From positions 124,001 to 188,000 of the forward strand of contig NZ_WTKU01000001.1 of NCBI RefSeq assembly GCF_011378715.1: 64,000 nt of DNA, in the 5' to 3' direction. This document shows positions 55,757 to 64,000 of the stretch, piece after piece. A program made the position numbers and the translations under genes. The first letter of the stretch is position 1. Every line of letters starts with the position of its first letter. Source of the DNA: Psychromonas sp. SA13A (GTDB taxonomy: Bacteria > Pseudomonadota > Gammaproteobacteria > Enterobacterales > Psychromonadaceae). Under the pieces are notes generated by a model. The model ran no database searches. It worked only from the letters and a program-made list of their open reading frames with translations, and was not told the origin of the DNA.

Positions 55757-56197
55757 ATGGTATCAAAAGAGAAAACAATTATTGGTCGCTTAGAGTCAAT
55801 TGCATTACCTGACTTAGGTATTGATGATATGCAGGTAAGGGTCGATACTGGCGCTAAAACATCGTCACTGCATGTAGATAATATTGTTAAATATATGCAA
55901 AACGGTAAACCTTGGGTGAAGTTTGATATTCACCCAGATATTCATAACGTAGAAAAATTAATTTCATGTAAAGCAGTGATCAGTGATATTCGTAAAATAA
56001 AATCATCGAATGGCACTGCAGAACAACGTTATGTTATTGAAACACCAATGACATTAGGTAAAGAAACTTGGCCAATAGAAATTACCTTAACTGATCGTAC
56101 TGATATGAACTACCTAATGCTTTTTGGGCGTGAAGCAATTGGTAAACGTTTATTGGTTGACCCTTCTAAGGTATTTTTAGCAACACCAAAAAGCTAA
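55757..56197 (+). CDS. rimB: RimB-like retropepsin-fold protease
   Basis: 146 residues, COG4067 family. The aspartic-protease-like motif VDTGAKTSSLHVD is near residue 29-41, with LMLFGREAIGKRLLVDP near the end. In Pseudomonas RimB works with RimK to control S6 glutamylation. It lies 12 bp after the hydrolase gene. The rimA gene of that system is not seen here. Confidence 0.85.
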   Translation: MVSKEKTIIGRLESIALPDLGIDDMQVRVDTGAKTSSLHVDNIVKYMQNGKPWVKFDIHPDIHNVEKLISCKAVISDIRKIKSSNGTAEQRYVIETPMTLGKETWPIEITLTDRTDMNYLMLFGREAIGKRLLVDPSKVFLATPKS

Positions 56198-56429
56198 TCT
56201 CAATATTAAATTAAGTAGGTTTTGTATCAATATTTGATGCAAAGCCTGCTTCCTCCCTAGCCTTTCACTGAAAATGCAAAACTGCTCCTATCAAACGAGT
56301 TTGATTACAGCTAATCTTTAACCTTAGCTCGGGATAATAGAAACATCACCTCCATTTCAACCAATAGTTAAACTTTCAGCTCATCCCGTAGTTTGATTGG
56401 TTATTTTAAATATAGTTAAAGGGATATTT

Positions 56430-57362
56430 ATGATAGAGCAACGCTTACATATAATTATTATCTGCGAAGATGAGTGTTTTTTTAACTGGATTGCATCGAC
56501 AATTAAAGTCTCAGATATGATGGTCGATGCAATAAAGCGAGTGAGTATAGATAAACTATCCGAAATACGCCTATTACCCAGTTGCGACCAGTTACTCATT
56601 ATACAAGAGGCACTTTATTTACAAAACGTCAAAAAAATCAGTAGTAATTACGCTTCGATGGGACATGAATTTCCATTATTGTTGGTGACAGATAGTTATG
56701 CTGAAAGTTATGCAGATAGCTATGTAAATAACAGCGATAGCAAGGATGCTTTTACAATTATTGATACTATTGTCAAAGAAAACTTATCTATTTACTCGTT
56801 ACGGCACGCCACTCGCTCTTTATTAAAAGACTACAAATTAACCAAGCGATTACAGAGACTTGCTCATTATGATGCATTGACAGGTGCAGCTAATCGCTAT
56901 TTATTTGATGACCGCATGAATGAAACGATCAAAAAATCTAAACGCTATAAAGAATCTTTTTCCTTATTATATTTCGATTTAAATAGTTTTAAAAAGGTCA
57001 ATGACACCTATGGGCATGAAGTCGGAGACTTATTTCTTAAACATTTTGTAGAACGTCTCAATCAAGTAAAAAGAGAAACAGATACATTAGCAAGGTTAGG
57101 CGGTGATGAGTTCTGTATGCTATTACCCAATACCGACGAACAAAATCTAGCGCAATTTATTACTCGAATCATCGACTCTTTTGCAACGCCTTTTTTAGAC
57201 TTTAATATTAAATTACCAATAAAATCAGCGATTGGAGGAGTCACCATAAAAGATCAAAATGAAAGCATGCTAAGCCCTCAGGAGATAATAAAAATTGCTG
57301 ACAAATGTGTTTATGAAGCCAAAAAATCAACTGAAACACACTCAGTTTTAAATGTCATCTAA
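56430..57362 (+). CDS. Diguanylate cyclase with degenerate receiver-like N-terminus
   Basis: 310 residues. Residues about 1-125 resemble a receiver fold (IIIICEDECFFNWIAS, LLIIQEALYL, LLLVTDS) but lack a clear phosphoacceptor Asp. GGDEF domain about 145-305 with RLGGDEF and an RxxD inhibitory site (RETD). AAAGGGATA decides the ATG at 56430 over the upstream 56397. Confidence 0.9.
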   Translation: MIEQRLHIIIICEDECFFNWIASTIKVSDMMVDAIKRVSIDKLSEIRLLPSCDQLLIIQEALYLQNVKKISSNYASMGHEFPLLLVTDSYAESYADSYVNNSDSKDAFTIIDTIVKENLSIYSLRHATRSLLKDYKLTKRLQRLAHYDALTGAANRYLFDDRMNETIKKSKRYKESFSLLYFDLNSFKKVNDTYGHEVGDLFLKHFVERLNQVKRETDTLARLGGDEFCMLLPNTDEQNLAQFITRIIDSFATPFLDFNIKLPIKSAIGGVTIKDQNESMLSPQEIIKIADKCVYEAKKSTETHSVLNVI

Positions 57363-57557
57363 TAGTAACGTCAGTAAATATTGAATCTTTTTCTAATCAA
57401 AATTCAAATCATACGCTTACTTTAAAAATGAACGTAAGCCCGTTTATAAACGTCCAGTAAGCAGTGTTGTAGACAATAGCGTAAACACTGCTGTAAACAA
57501 AAATGTAGCGCTAGTTTCGTTGATATGAGATCACATCACAGTCGATAATTAAGTTGA

Positions 57558-58118
57558 CTATTTTTTACAATTTTGACGAAATTGCTTATGACCTTTTTTA
57601 GTTTGTGTTTGAATTTTATTTAAAATCGCTTTGATTTCAGTTTCGTCTTTTGTTGCATTTAATGCGTTAAATAAGCTATTTAACTGCTTTATCTCTGTTA
57701 CGTACTTTTGCTTTTGATTATGTTGTTCAACATTCATGCCTTGCATATTCGACATAACAGACATGTCCATCTTGGCATGATCCATCTCTTTCATTTTACT
57801 TTTGTCTGAATCAGCATGCTGCATTTTAGTGATCATAACTGGCATATATTGGCTAGCTCTGTCACTTAACATTAATAGCTCATTCAAGTGCTTTTGCATT
57901 TTTTTAGAGTCATCAGCTTTAAACCCTTTCACATAAGCTTTTAGTTCACTTTTCATGTATTTCATTGTTTCGCCAAGCTCAGTATCTTTGCTTTCACAAT
58001 GTTCGGCATGTGCAAAGGCTTGGCTCATTGGTAATGAGAATAATAATGCACCAGCCAATACGAACGTTAGTTTTGTTTTTTTGATTATTATTTTTTTAAT
58101 TATCTGAATCCAAGTCAT
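57558..58118 (-). CDS. Cytochrome b562-family protein with Met/His-rich insert
   Basis: 186 residues with a long signal peptide (cut near AFA, residue 36). The pattern GETMKYMKSELK and the C-terminal KKGHKQFRQ fits the Met and His heme ligands of the b562 four-helix bundle. Between helices 2 and 3 is an insert of about 40 residues with about nine Met and three His (MITKMQHADSDK...HAKMDMSVMSNMQGM). That is copper- or silver-binding by composition. It is 176 bp after cusA on the same strand. Periplasmic metal buffering is inferred. Confidence 0.65.
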   Translation of the reverse strand: MTWIQIIKKIIIKKTKLTFVLAGALLFSLPMSQAFAHAEHCESKDTELGETMKYMKSELKAYVKGFKADDSKKMQKHLNELLMLSDRASQYMPVMITKMQHADSDKSKMKEMDHAKMDMSVMSNMQGMNVEQHNQKQKYVTEIKQLNSLFNALNATKDETEIKAILNKIQTQTKKGHKQFRQNCKK

Positions 58119-58241
58119 TTTTTATAGCCATCGTTGTTATTTATAAAGTTGTTATTTATAAAGAAGGTAACCCCATGCAAGCCAAATGTTTTGGTTTACC
58201 TTATTCTCAATTAAAGCAATAAAATAAACAGGCAAACAAAA

Positions 58242-58289
58242 GACTCACAATAGAGTCATTTTTTATTTCATGACTTTTTTGATGTCATG
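58242..58289 (-). terminator. Hairpins after cusA
   Basis: GACTC/GAGTC (58242-58257, T-rich on the minus side) and CATGAC/GTCATG (58269-58289). They probably lower read-through from cusCBA into the b562-like gene. Confidence 0.55.
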
Positions 58290-58294
58290 ATAGT

Positions 58295-61200
58295 TTATTG
58301 TTGTGATGATAAGTGTAATTGTTTACGCATACTTACTTTTTTCCATTGCAAATATACAGCAGGTAAAATCAATAGCGTTAAAATAATTGCACTGACCATT
58401 CCACCAATCATTGGGGTCGCAATACGTTGCATCACCTCTGATCCTGTGCCGTCGCTAATCATAATCGGCACTAATCCAATAACTACTGTTGCGACAGTCA
58501 TCATCACAGGGCGTACACGCAATCCAGCCCCTTCCATAACAGCCTCTTTTAAATCATCAAGCGAAAACTGTTCGATACGCTGAGACTTTTTAGCCGCTAG
58601 CGATTGGTTTAAATACAACAACATGATCACACCTATCTCAATCGAAACACCGGCTAATGCAATAAAACCAACACCAACCGCAATCGAGAAGTTAAATCCA
58701 AGTATGAACATCAACCAAATACCGCCCATTAACGCAAAAGGTAAGGTAGATAAAATCAGTAACACTTCACCTACACGTCTAAAGGCTAAATAAAGCAAAA
58801 TAACAATAATCAAAATAGTAATAGGAATCACCTTTGCTAACCGTGCATTGGCTTTTTCCATATATTCATATTGTCCAGACCATGCCAATGAATAACCGGC
58901 AGGTAAATTGATTTGCTCATTTACAATATCGCGGGCTTCATTAACATAAGATCCTAAATCACGATCTTCAATATCAACAAAGATCCAACCGTTTAAACGT
59001 GCATTTTCTGTTTTTATCATCGGTGCACCCGATTCAATATAAACCCTAGCAACATCGTTTAAGCTAATGGTCATTTTTGATGGAGTAATAATAGGCAATG
59101 ATTTAAGCGCAGACACGGAATCACGATAATCATTTGGATAGCGTAAATTAACAGGGTAACGCTCTAACCCTTCAATAGTTTCAGTAATATTTTGCCCACC
59201 AATCGCAACGGCCACCAACTGTTGAATTTCAGCAATATTAAGTCCATAACGCCCTGCTTTTTCACGGTCAATATCCACTTTCACATAACGTCCGCCACTA
59301 ACTCGCTCGGCATACACCGAAGCAGTACCAGGCACATCTTTTAAAATCTGTTCGACTTGTTTACCTATTTTTTCAATCTCAGCTAAATCACCGCCGGCTA
59401 TTTTAATACCAATCGGAGTTTTAATGCCCGTTGCTAACATATCGATGCGTGTTTTAATCGGCATCACCCAAGCATTGGTTAAACCGGGGAACTGAATCAA
59501 ACTATCGAGTTCCTGTTTTAACTTATCTTTCGTCATACCAGCTCGCCATTCATTTTTAGGCTTAAATTGAATCGTCGTTTCAATCATGGTTAACGGAGCA
59601 GGATCGGTGGCTGTTTCTGCTCGGCCAATTTTTCCCCATACTGTTTTAACTTCCGGTACGGTTTTAATGAGTTTATTAGTTTGCTGAAGTATTTGACGCG
59701 CTTTACCCACTGAAACACCGGGATAAGTGGTTGGCATATACATTAAATCGCCTTCATCTAACGGCGGTATAAATTCACTACCTATTTTATGCACAGGGTA
59801 AAAACCTACCGCTAATAAACACAAAGCAAAAATAATCAATAACTTAGGAAAGCGTAAACTAAAGGCTAAAAAGGGTTTATAGATTGCTACCACTAATCGA
59901 TTTAAAGGGTTTTTATGTTCAGGCAGTACTTTACCGCGAATAAAATAGCCCATTAGTACAGGAATCAAAGTAATCGCTAAACCCGCCGATGCCGCCATCG
60001 CATAGGTTTTAGTAAAGGCTAACGGTGAAAACATCTTGCCTGATTGCCCTTCTAAGGCAAAAACCGGTAAGAAACTAAACGTAATAATTAATAATGAAAA
60101 GAATAAAGCAGGCCCGACTTCCGTTGCCGCTTTAGCAATAACCTGCCAACGATTGTCATCGGTCAGCTCAGTTTTTTCCATGTGTTTATGCACATTTTCA
60201 ATCATCACTATCGCACCATCTACCATCGCACCAATCGCAATGGCGATACCGCCTAATGACATGATATTCGCGTTAATGCCTTGCCACGACATAATAATGA
60301 ACGCGACAAAAATACCCACAGGTAAACTGAGCAACACCACCAGCGATGAACGAAAGTGAAATAGGAAAGCAGCACAGACTAAAACCACCACGATAAACTC
60401 TTCAAGCAGTTTATCGTAAAGATTTTCTACCGCTGAATTTATCAGTTCAGAGCGATCATAAGTTGGAATGATCTCAACACCTTCAGGTAAACCATTTTGT
60501 AATTCATTTAATTTATCTTTAACGGCTTCAATCACCCCTTGGGCATTTTCACCAAAGCGCATCACCACTACACCACTGACCACTTCGCCTTCGCCATTAA
60601 GCTCAGTAATACCACGGCGCATTTGTGGCCCTAAACGAATTTCAGCAACATCACCCAAGAATAAAGGTGTGCCGTTATCATTCACCCGTAAAGGGATAAC
60701 TTTAAGGTCATCAATAGAGGAAATATAACCAGAAGTACGTACCATGTATTCGGCTTCAGCCATCTCTATCACACTCGCACCAGATTCTTGATTGGCACTT
60801 TTTATCGCATTGCTAATAGTGGTTAGCGACAGGTTGTAAGCACGTAACTTATTAGGATCAACACGAACTTGATACTGTTTCACCATGCCGCCGATGGTAG
60901 CAACCTCAGATACACCAGCAACAGTTTGTAATTCAAATTTTAAGAACCAATCTTGTAAACTACGTAGTTCACTTAAATCGTGTTTTCCGGTTTTATCAAC
61001 TAACGCATAACTAAATATCCAACCAACCCCCGTTGCATCAGGCCCTAACGCTGACCTTGCTTGAGGTGGTAGATTCGGTGCGACTTGTGACAAGTATTCA
61101 AGTACGCGTGAACGAGCCCAATAGATATCAGTATCGTCATCAAAAATGATATAAACATAGGAATCACCAAAGAATGAATAACCACGTACAGTAACCGCGC

Positions 61201-61432
61201 CAGGCACACTTAACATAGCTGTGGTTAATGGGTAAGTGACTTGATCTTCAACCACTTGTGGTACTTGGCCTGGATAAGTTGTTTTAATGATCACCTGTAC
61301 ATCGGATAAATCGGGTAAAGCATCAATCGGTGTTTTTTGTAATGAAAATACACCATAGGCGACAATCACAGCGGTCATCAACAGTACCAAAATACGGTTT
61401 TTTATCGACCAATTAATAACGTGAGCAATCAT
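58295..61432 (-). CDS. cusA: Heavy-metal RND efflux pump CusA
   Basis: 1045 residues, 12 membrane helices. TPIDALPDLSDVQVIIKTTYPGQVPQVVEDQVTYPL and the helix-4 region SLGGIAIAIGAMVDGAIVMIENVHK match CusA (Cu/Ag). Periplasmic Met residues around MLATGIKTPIGIKIAG fit the CusA metal site. It forms a tripartite pump with CusB and CusC. It starts 4 bp inside the end of cusB (ATGA). Confidence 0.95.
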   Translation of the reverse strand: MIAHVINWSIKNRILVLLMTAVIVAYGVFSLQKTPIDALPDLSDVQVIIKTTYPGQVPQVVEDQVTYPLTTAMLSVPGAVTVRGYSFFGDSYVYIIFDDDTDIYWARSRVLEYLSQVAPNLPPQARSALGPDATGVGWIFSYALVDKTGKHDLSELRSLQDWFLKFELQTVAGVSEVATIGGMVKQYQVRVDPNKLRAYNLSLTTISNAIKSANQESGASVIEMAEAEYMVRTSGYISSIDDLKVIPLRVNDNGTPLFLGDVAEIRLGPQMRRGITELNGEGEVVSGVVVMRFGENAQGVIEAVKDKLNELQNGLPEGVEIIPTYDRSELINSAVENLYDKLLEEFIVVVLVCAAFLFHFRSSLVVLLSLPVGIFVAFIIMSWQGINANIMSLGGIAIAIGAMVDGAIVMIENVHKHMEKTELTDDNRWQVIAKAATEVGPALFFSLLIITFSFLPVFALEGQSGKMFSPLAFTKTYAMAASAGLAITLIPVLMGYFIRGKVLPEHKNPLNRLVVAIYKPFLAFSLRFPKLLIIFALCLLAVGFYPVHKIGSEFIPPLDEGDLMYMPTTYPGVSVGKARQILQQTNKLIKTVPEVKTVWGKIGRAETATDPAPLTMIETTIQFKPKNEWRAGMTKDKLKQELDSLIQFPGLTNAWVMPIKTRIDMLATGIKTPIGIKIAGGDLAEIEKIGKQVEQILKDVPGTASVYAERVSGGRYVKVDIDREKAGRYGLNIAEIQQLVAVAIGGQNITETIEGLERYPVNLRYPNDYRDSVSALKSLPIITPSKMTISLNDVARVYIESGAPMIKTENARLNGWIFVDIEDRDLGSYVNEARDIVNEQINLPAGYSLAWSGQYEYMEKANARLAKVIPITILIIVILLYLAFRRVGEVLLILSTLPFALMGGIWLMFILGFNFSIAVGVGFIALAGVSIEIGVIMLLYLNQSLAAKKSQRIEQFSLDDLKEAVMEGAGLRVRPVMMTVATVVIGLVPIMISDGTGSEVMQRIATPMIGGMVSAIILTLLILPAVYLQWKKVSMRKQLHLSSQQ

Positions 61433-63105
61433 AGTGTCACCACTTGAGATTTCATGCTTAAAACACTAAAAGCTAAATCCTTGATATATGAATCATTGAT
61501 ATATAAGTTATTAACATCTAAAGCACTGACATCTAACCAGTCCAGATTATTTTTACTTGAGCTATCTTTACTTGAACTATTTTGACTCGAGTTCGCTTCC
61601 TCATCTGCTTGTTGCTCTTCTAACATACGATCAAAATCAGCATTGATACTCGATTCACTATCCAATAAAAACTGTGCCGACGTCACTATTTTTTGCCCAA
61701 CTTCAAGACCAGATAATATTTCGATTGTCTGTTGATTATCAATACCGACTTTAACCAGTACAGACCTAAATTTACCGTCGCCCATCGCCATTACAACACG
61801 ATTCATATTACCTGCATAAATCACTGCTTCACGTGGTATGTATAAACGCTCTTCATCCATTTTGGGCGTGATAACAACCGATGAAAACATATTGGGTTTA
61901 AGCATTTGGTTGGGGTTATCAAACTGTAATCTGACACGAAGTGTACGGTTACTTTCGCTCATTTCAGGATAAATAAATCCAACTTTCCCCACCCACTCTT
62001 TACCTGGGAAATAATCTAATGTCATGCTCGCCATATCGTCTAATTTAATCAAAGAGACTTGCGCAGCGAACACTTCAACATCGACCCAAACGGTGTCTAA
62101 ATTAACGGCAGTAATCACCGTGGTAGATGGCGAAATAAACGCACCTTCGTTTACGTTTAAGTCGGTAATAGTGCCTTTCTTAGGGGCATAGATATCAATC
62201 CGTTGCGCTACTTTCCTAGATTTAATCAATTGATTAATTTGCCAAGTGTTAATACCCAATACCTTTAAACGCGCTTTTGATGAACCAATTAATGCACTAC
62301 GATTTAATTTAACAGCATTCAACAACGACTCTTGTGCTTTCACTAGTTCAGGCGAATAAAGTGAATACAGCTTTTGCCCTTTTTCTACTTCAATACCAAC
62401 CGACTTAACGTATAACTTTTCTATCCATCCCGACACGCGACTATTGATTTGCCATAACGCATCTTGATTAGCTTGTACGCTACCTAAACTTTTAATATTT
62501 AAATCAAACTTACCTTTTTTTACCGTGGCAGTACGTACGCCGAGATTGTTTTCAACAGCAGGAGAAATAGTCACAGTCCCCTCTTCGCTATTACCATTAG
62601 TGTCTTCATACACAGGTACTAAATCCATGCCCATTGGTGATTGCCCCGGTTTATCTCGACGGTAATTTGCATCCATCGGTGCAACCCAGTATTTAATTTT
62701 AGGTTCTGCTTTTTGCTGCTCTTCATAAACAGGCACTAAATCCATGCCCATTGGTGATTGCCCCGGCTTATCTCGACGGTAATTTGCATCCATCGGTGCA
62801 ACCCAGTATTTGACTTTAGGTTCTGCTTTTTTCCCTATTTTAGGTTCCGCTTTTTGTCCTGTTTTAGGCTCTGCTTTCTTTTTTTCAGCATAAACAGGTA
62901 CTAAATCCATGCCCATTGGCGATTGGCCTGGTTTATCACGACGGTAATTCGCATCCATAGGTGCAACCCAATATAGAATATCAGGCTGATCATTTGATTT
63001 TTTATCGCTCATTCCGAAATGTAATATTCCACTTTGGTTGGTAAAAAAACCAATACCAAACCCTGCTGATAATACGGCGATCAGTAATAATATAGTGCGC
63101 ATCAT
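61429..63105 (-). CDS. cusB: Efflux periplasmic adaptor CusB with three metal-binding repeats
   Basis: 558 residues. A signal/anchor helix (about 1-25) is followed by three heavy-metal-binding repeats (about 45-72, 101-128, 140-167), each with YWVAPMDANYRRDKPGQSPMG-type sequence. Usual CusB has one or two. The adaptor body (barrel-sandwich, hairpin, membrane-proximal domain) follows, then a low-complexity Ser/Asn tail. The second and third repeats are almost identical in DNA. Confidence 0.93.
   Translation of the reverse strand: MMRTILLLIAVLSAGFGIGFFTNQSGILHFGMSDKKSNDQPDILYWVAPMDANYRRDKPGQSPMGMDLVPVYAEKKKAEPKTGQKAEPKIGKKAEPKVKYWVAPMDANYRRDKPGQSPMGMDLVPVYEEQQKAEPKIKYWVAPMDANYRRDKPGQSPMGMDLVPVYEDTNGNSEEGTVTISPAVENNLGVRTATVKKGKFDLNIKSLGSVQANQDALWQINSRVSGWIEKLYVKSVGIEVEKGQKLYSLYSPELVKAQESLLNAVKLNRSALIGSSKARLKVLGINTWQINQLIKSRKVAQRIDIYAPKKGTITDLNVNEGAFISPSTTVITAVNLDTVWVDVEVFAAQVSLIKLDDMASMTLDYFPGKEWVGKVGFIYPEMSESNRTLRVRLQFDNPNQMLKPNMFSSVVITPKMDEERLYIPREAVIYAGNMNRVVMAMGDGKFRSVLVKVGIDNQQTIEILSGLEVGQKIVTSAQFLLDSESSINADFDRMLEEQQADEEANSSQNSSSKDSSSKNNLDWLDVSALDVNNLYINDSYIKDLAFSVLSMKSQVVTL
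62604..62978. repeat. Three-copy metal-binding-domain repeat in cusB
   Basis: The copies at about 62604-62720 and 62721-62837 have a 117-bp period and only a few differences. The copy at about 62886-62978 is more diverged. The linkers carry a smaller AEPK repeat. Confidence 0.85.
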
Positions 63106-63112
63106 TTATTCC

Positions 63113-64000
63113 TTAAAATGCCTGAAAATAGCGAATGTTAGAAAGGCTTTTCAGGCCATCAAAATAGAGTTGTTGATATTCAATAGAGAGATTCAATTCA
63201 TCTATATAAGCCTGAATGACGTCAGTAAAGGGACGAGTATTTGATTGATAACTTTGCACTAAAGCCTGAGCACGTGACTTGGCTTGCTTTAATAAGCTAT
63301 TTTTATAGCGTAATTGACGTGAAGCAAGCTGCTGATAATTAACAATTTCAGCTTTAAGCTTCGCATTAAGTTGGCGTATTAAAAGGCGATGTTCAGCTTG
63401 TTTTTGACCTTTGTTATGTACTGCAGCAATCATTTGCTGATCTTGGCGTTGATCAGTAAAAATCGGCAGATCCATAGAAACAAAACCACTCAGTAAATCT
63501 GGTCGAGCGCTGCCATTATCAAACTCAGACAAACGGTGTCCATAACCTAATTCAACTTTAAAGCTGGGTTTATAATTCTGCTTTGCTAAATCAACACCGC
63601 TGCCTGCAACTAAAATATTTTGCTTTAAAGCCAAAACCTTAGGGTGTTTAGTTAATAACTGATAATGGTCTATATTACGTGTTTCACTGGCTTTGATATA
63701 AGTTAAGGTATCAGTCCAAGCAGGAGCAGTCGTTGATAATTTTTGATAAGCTAATTGTCCTATCCATTCACTTAATAAACTACGATAAGTAAGTGATTGC
63801 TGCGACAATTTAGCGAGTTTTTCATCTAATAACCCAAGTTCAATATTCGCATTAATAAGGTCTTCATTTTCGATAAGGCCTAATGAGTACTGAGACTCCA
63901 AATCTTGATAAAGGCTGCTAAATAGCTGTTTATTTTGGCTAACTAATTGAACTGATTTTTCAATAAAGAGGATGTTAAACCATAAGTCACGTACTGTTTT
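63113..64000 (-). CDS. cusC: TolC-family outer-membrane efflux protein CusC (partial)
   Basis: The frame is open to the window edge, so only the C-terminal 295 residues are seen. Features are the long amphipathic helices of the outer-membrane factor family (QYSLGLIENEDLINANIELGLLDEKLAKLSQQ; YQQLASRQLRYKNSLLKQAKSRAQALVQSYQSNTRPFTDVIQAYIDELNLSIEYQQLY) with a CusC-like end. It is the first of cusCBA and 7 bp before cusB. No stop or frameshift in the visible part; 63901 is a TTG, not the true start. Confidence 0.88.
   Translation of the reverse strand, partial: KTVRDLWFNILFIEKSVQLVSQNKQLFSSLYQDLESQYSLGLIENEDLINANIELGLLDEKLAKLSQQSLTYRSLLSEWIGQLAYQKLSTTAPAWTDTLTYIKASETRNIDHYQLLTKHPKVLALKQNILVAGSGVDLAKQNYKPSFKVELGYGHRLSEFDNGSARPDLLSGFVSMDLPIFTDQRQDQQMIAAVHNKGQKQAEHRLLIRQLNAKLKAEIVNYQQLASRQLRYKNSLLKQAKSRAQALVQSYQSNTRPFTDVIQAYIDELNLSIEYQQLYFDGLKSLSNIRYFQAF

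Overview
The window looks like chromosome from a cold-adapted, marine, AT-rich gammaproteobacterium. Protein resemblances and the short dispersed inverted-repeat elements suggest Psychromonas or a near relative (Colwellia, Moritella). That assignment is from memory of such proteins, not from a database search. Almost all genes are intact and tightly packed. The less ordered stretches are 1-800, 18.2-20.5 kb, 33.5-34.7 kb, 37.0-37.9 kb and 47.4-47.8 kb, which hold repeats, MITE-like elements, gene remnants or no visible genes.

Layout. 0-2.2 kb: the tail of a gene, a 100-bp tandem repeat, a cold-shock gene and two small conserved genes. 2.2-13.7 kb: a complete minus-strand urea module, urtABCDE (high-affinity urea ABC importer) then ureD-A-B-C-E-F-G (urease and nickel chaperones), ending in a tiny His-containing membrane protein. 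13.9-18.2 kb: divergent from it, an NCS1-permease/histidine-kinase hybrid overlapping a LuxR-type response regulator, a plausible dedicated urea or nitrogen sensor. 18.2-20.5 kb: a small accessory island with an SH3-domain membrane protein between copies of a dispersed repeat. 20.5-32.5 kb: GST, two c-di-GMP enzymes, an SMR exporter, a TehA-type carrier, a chemoreceptor, a DcuB carrier, and an AcuR-like repressor with acuI (acryloyl-CoA reductase).

32.6-42.6 kb: taurine use. It has tauABC import, the MocR-type regulator tauR, taurine:pyruvate aminotransferase (tpa), a TauE/IsfE-like exporter and an IsfD/YdfG-like reductase. No xsc (sulfoacetaldehyde acetyltransferase) is present. With a shared AGAGCCA motif in front of all these units, this suggests taurine serves as a nitrogen source with isethionate excreted. 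Together with the urea genes, much of the window serves organic-nitrogen scavenging.

42.8-45 kb: kduD/kdgR (uronate catabolism). 45-52.5 kb: a universal stress protein, then CorA, CNNM/DUF21, two MscS channels and MgtE, a cation and osmotic group. 52.7-56.2 kb: a LysR regulator divergent from rimK, an AstE/AspA-like deacylase and rimB. 56.4 kb: a diguanylate cyclase. 57.5-64 kb: a Cu/Ag-type efflux system cusCBA (cusC runs off the window) with three metal-binding repeats in CusB and a Met/His-rich cytochrome b562-like protein.

The most rewarding items are the taurine-to-isethionate regulon with its shared operator-like motif, the permease-kinase sensor beside the urea genes, and the repeat-flanked SH3 gene. 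No CRISPR array, prophage, tRNA or rRNA was seen.
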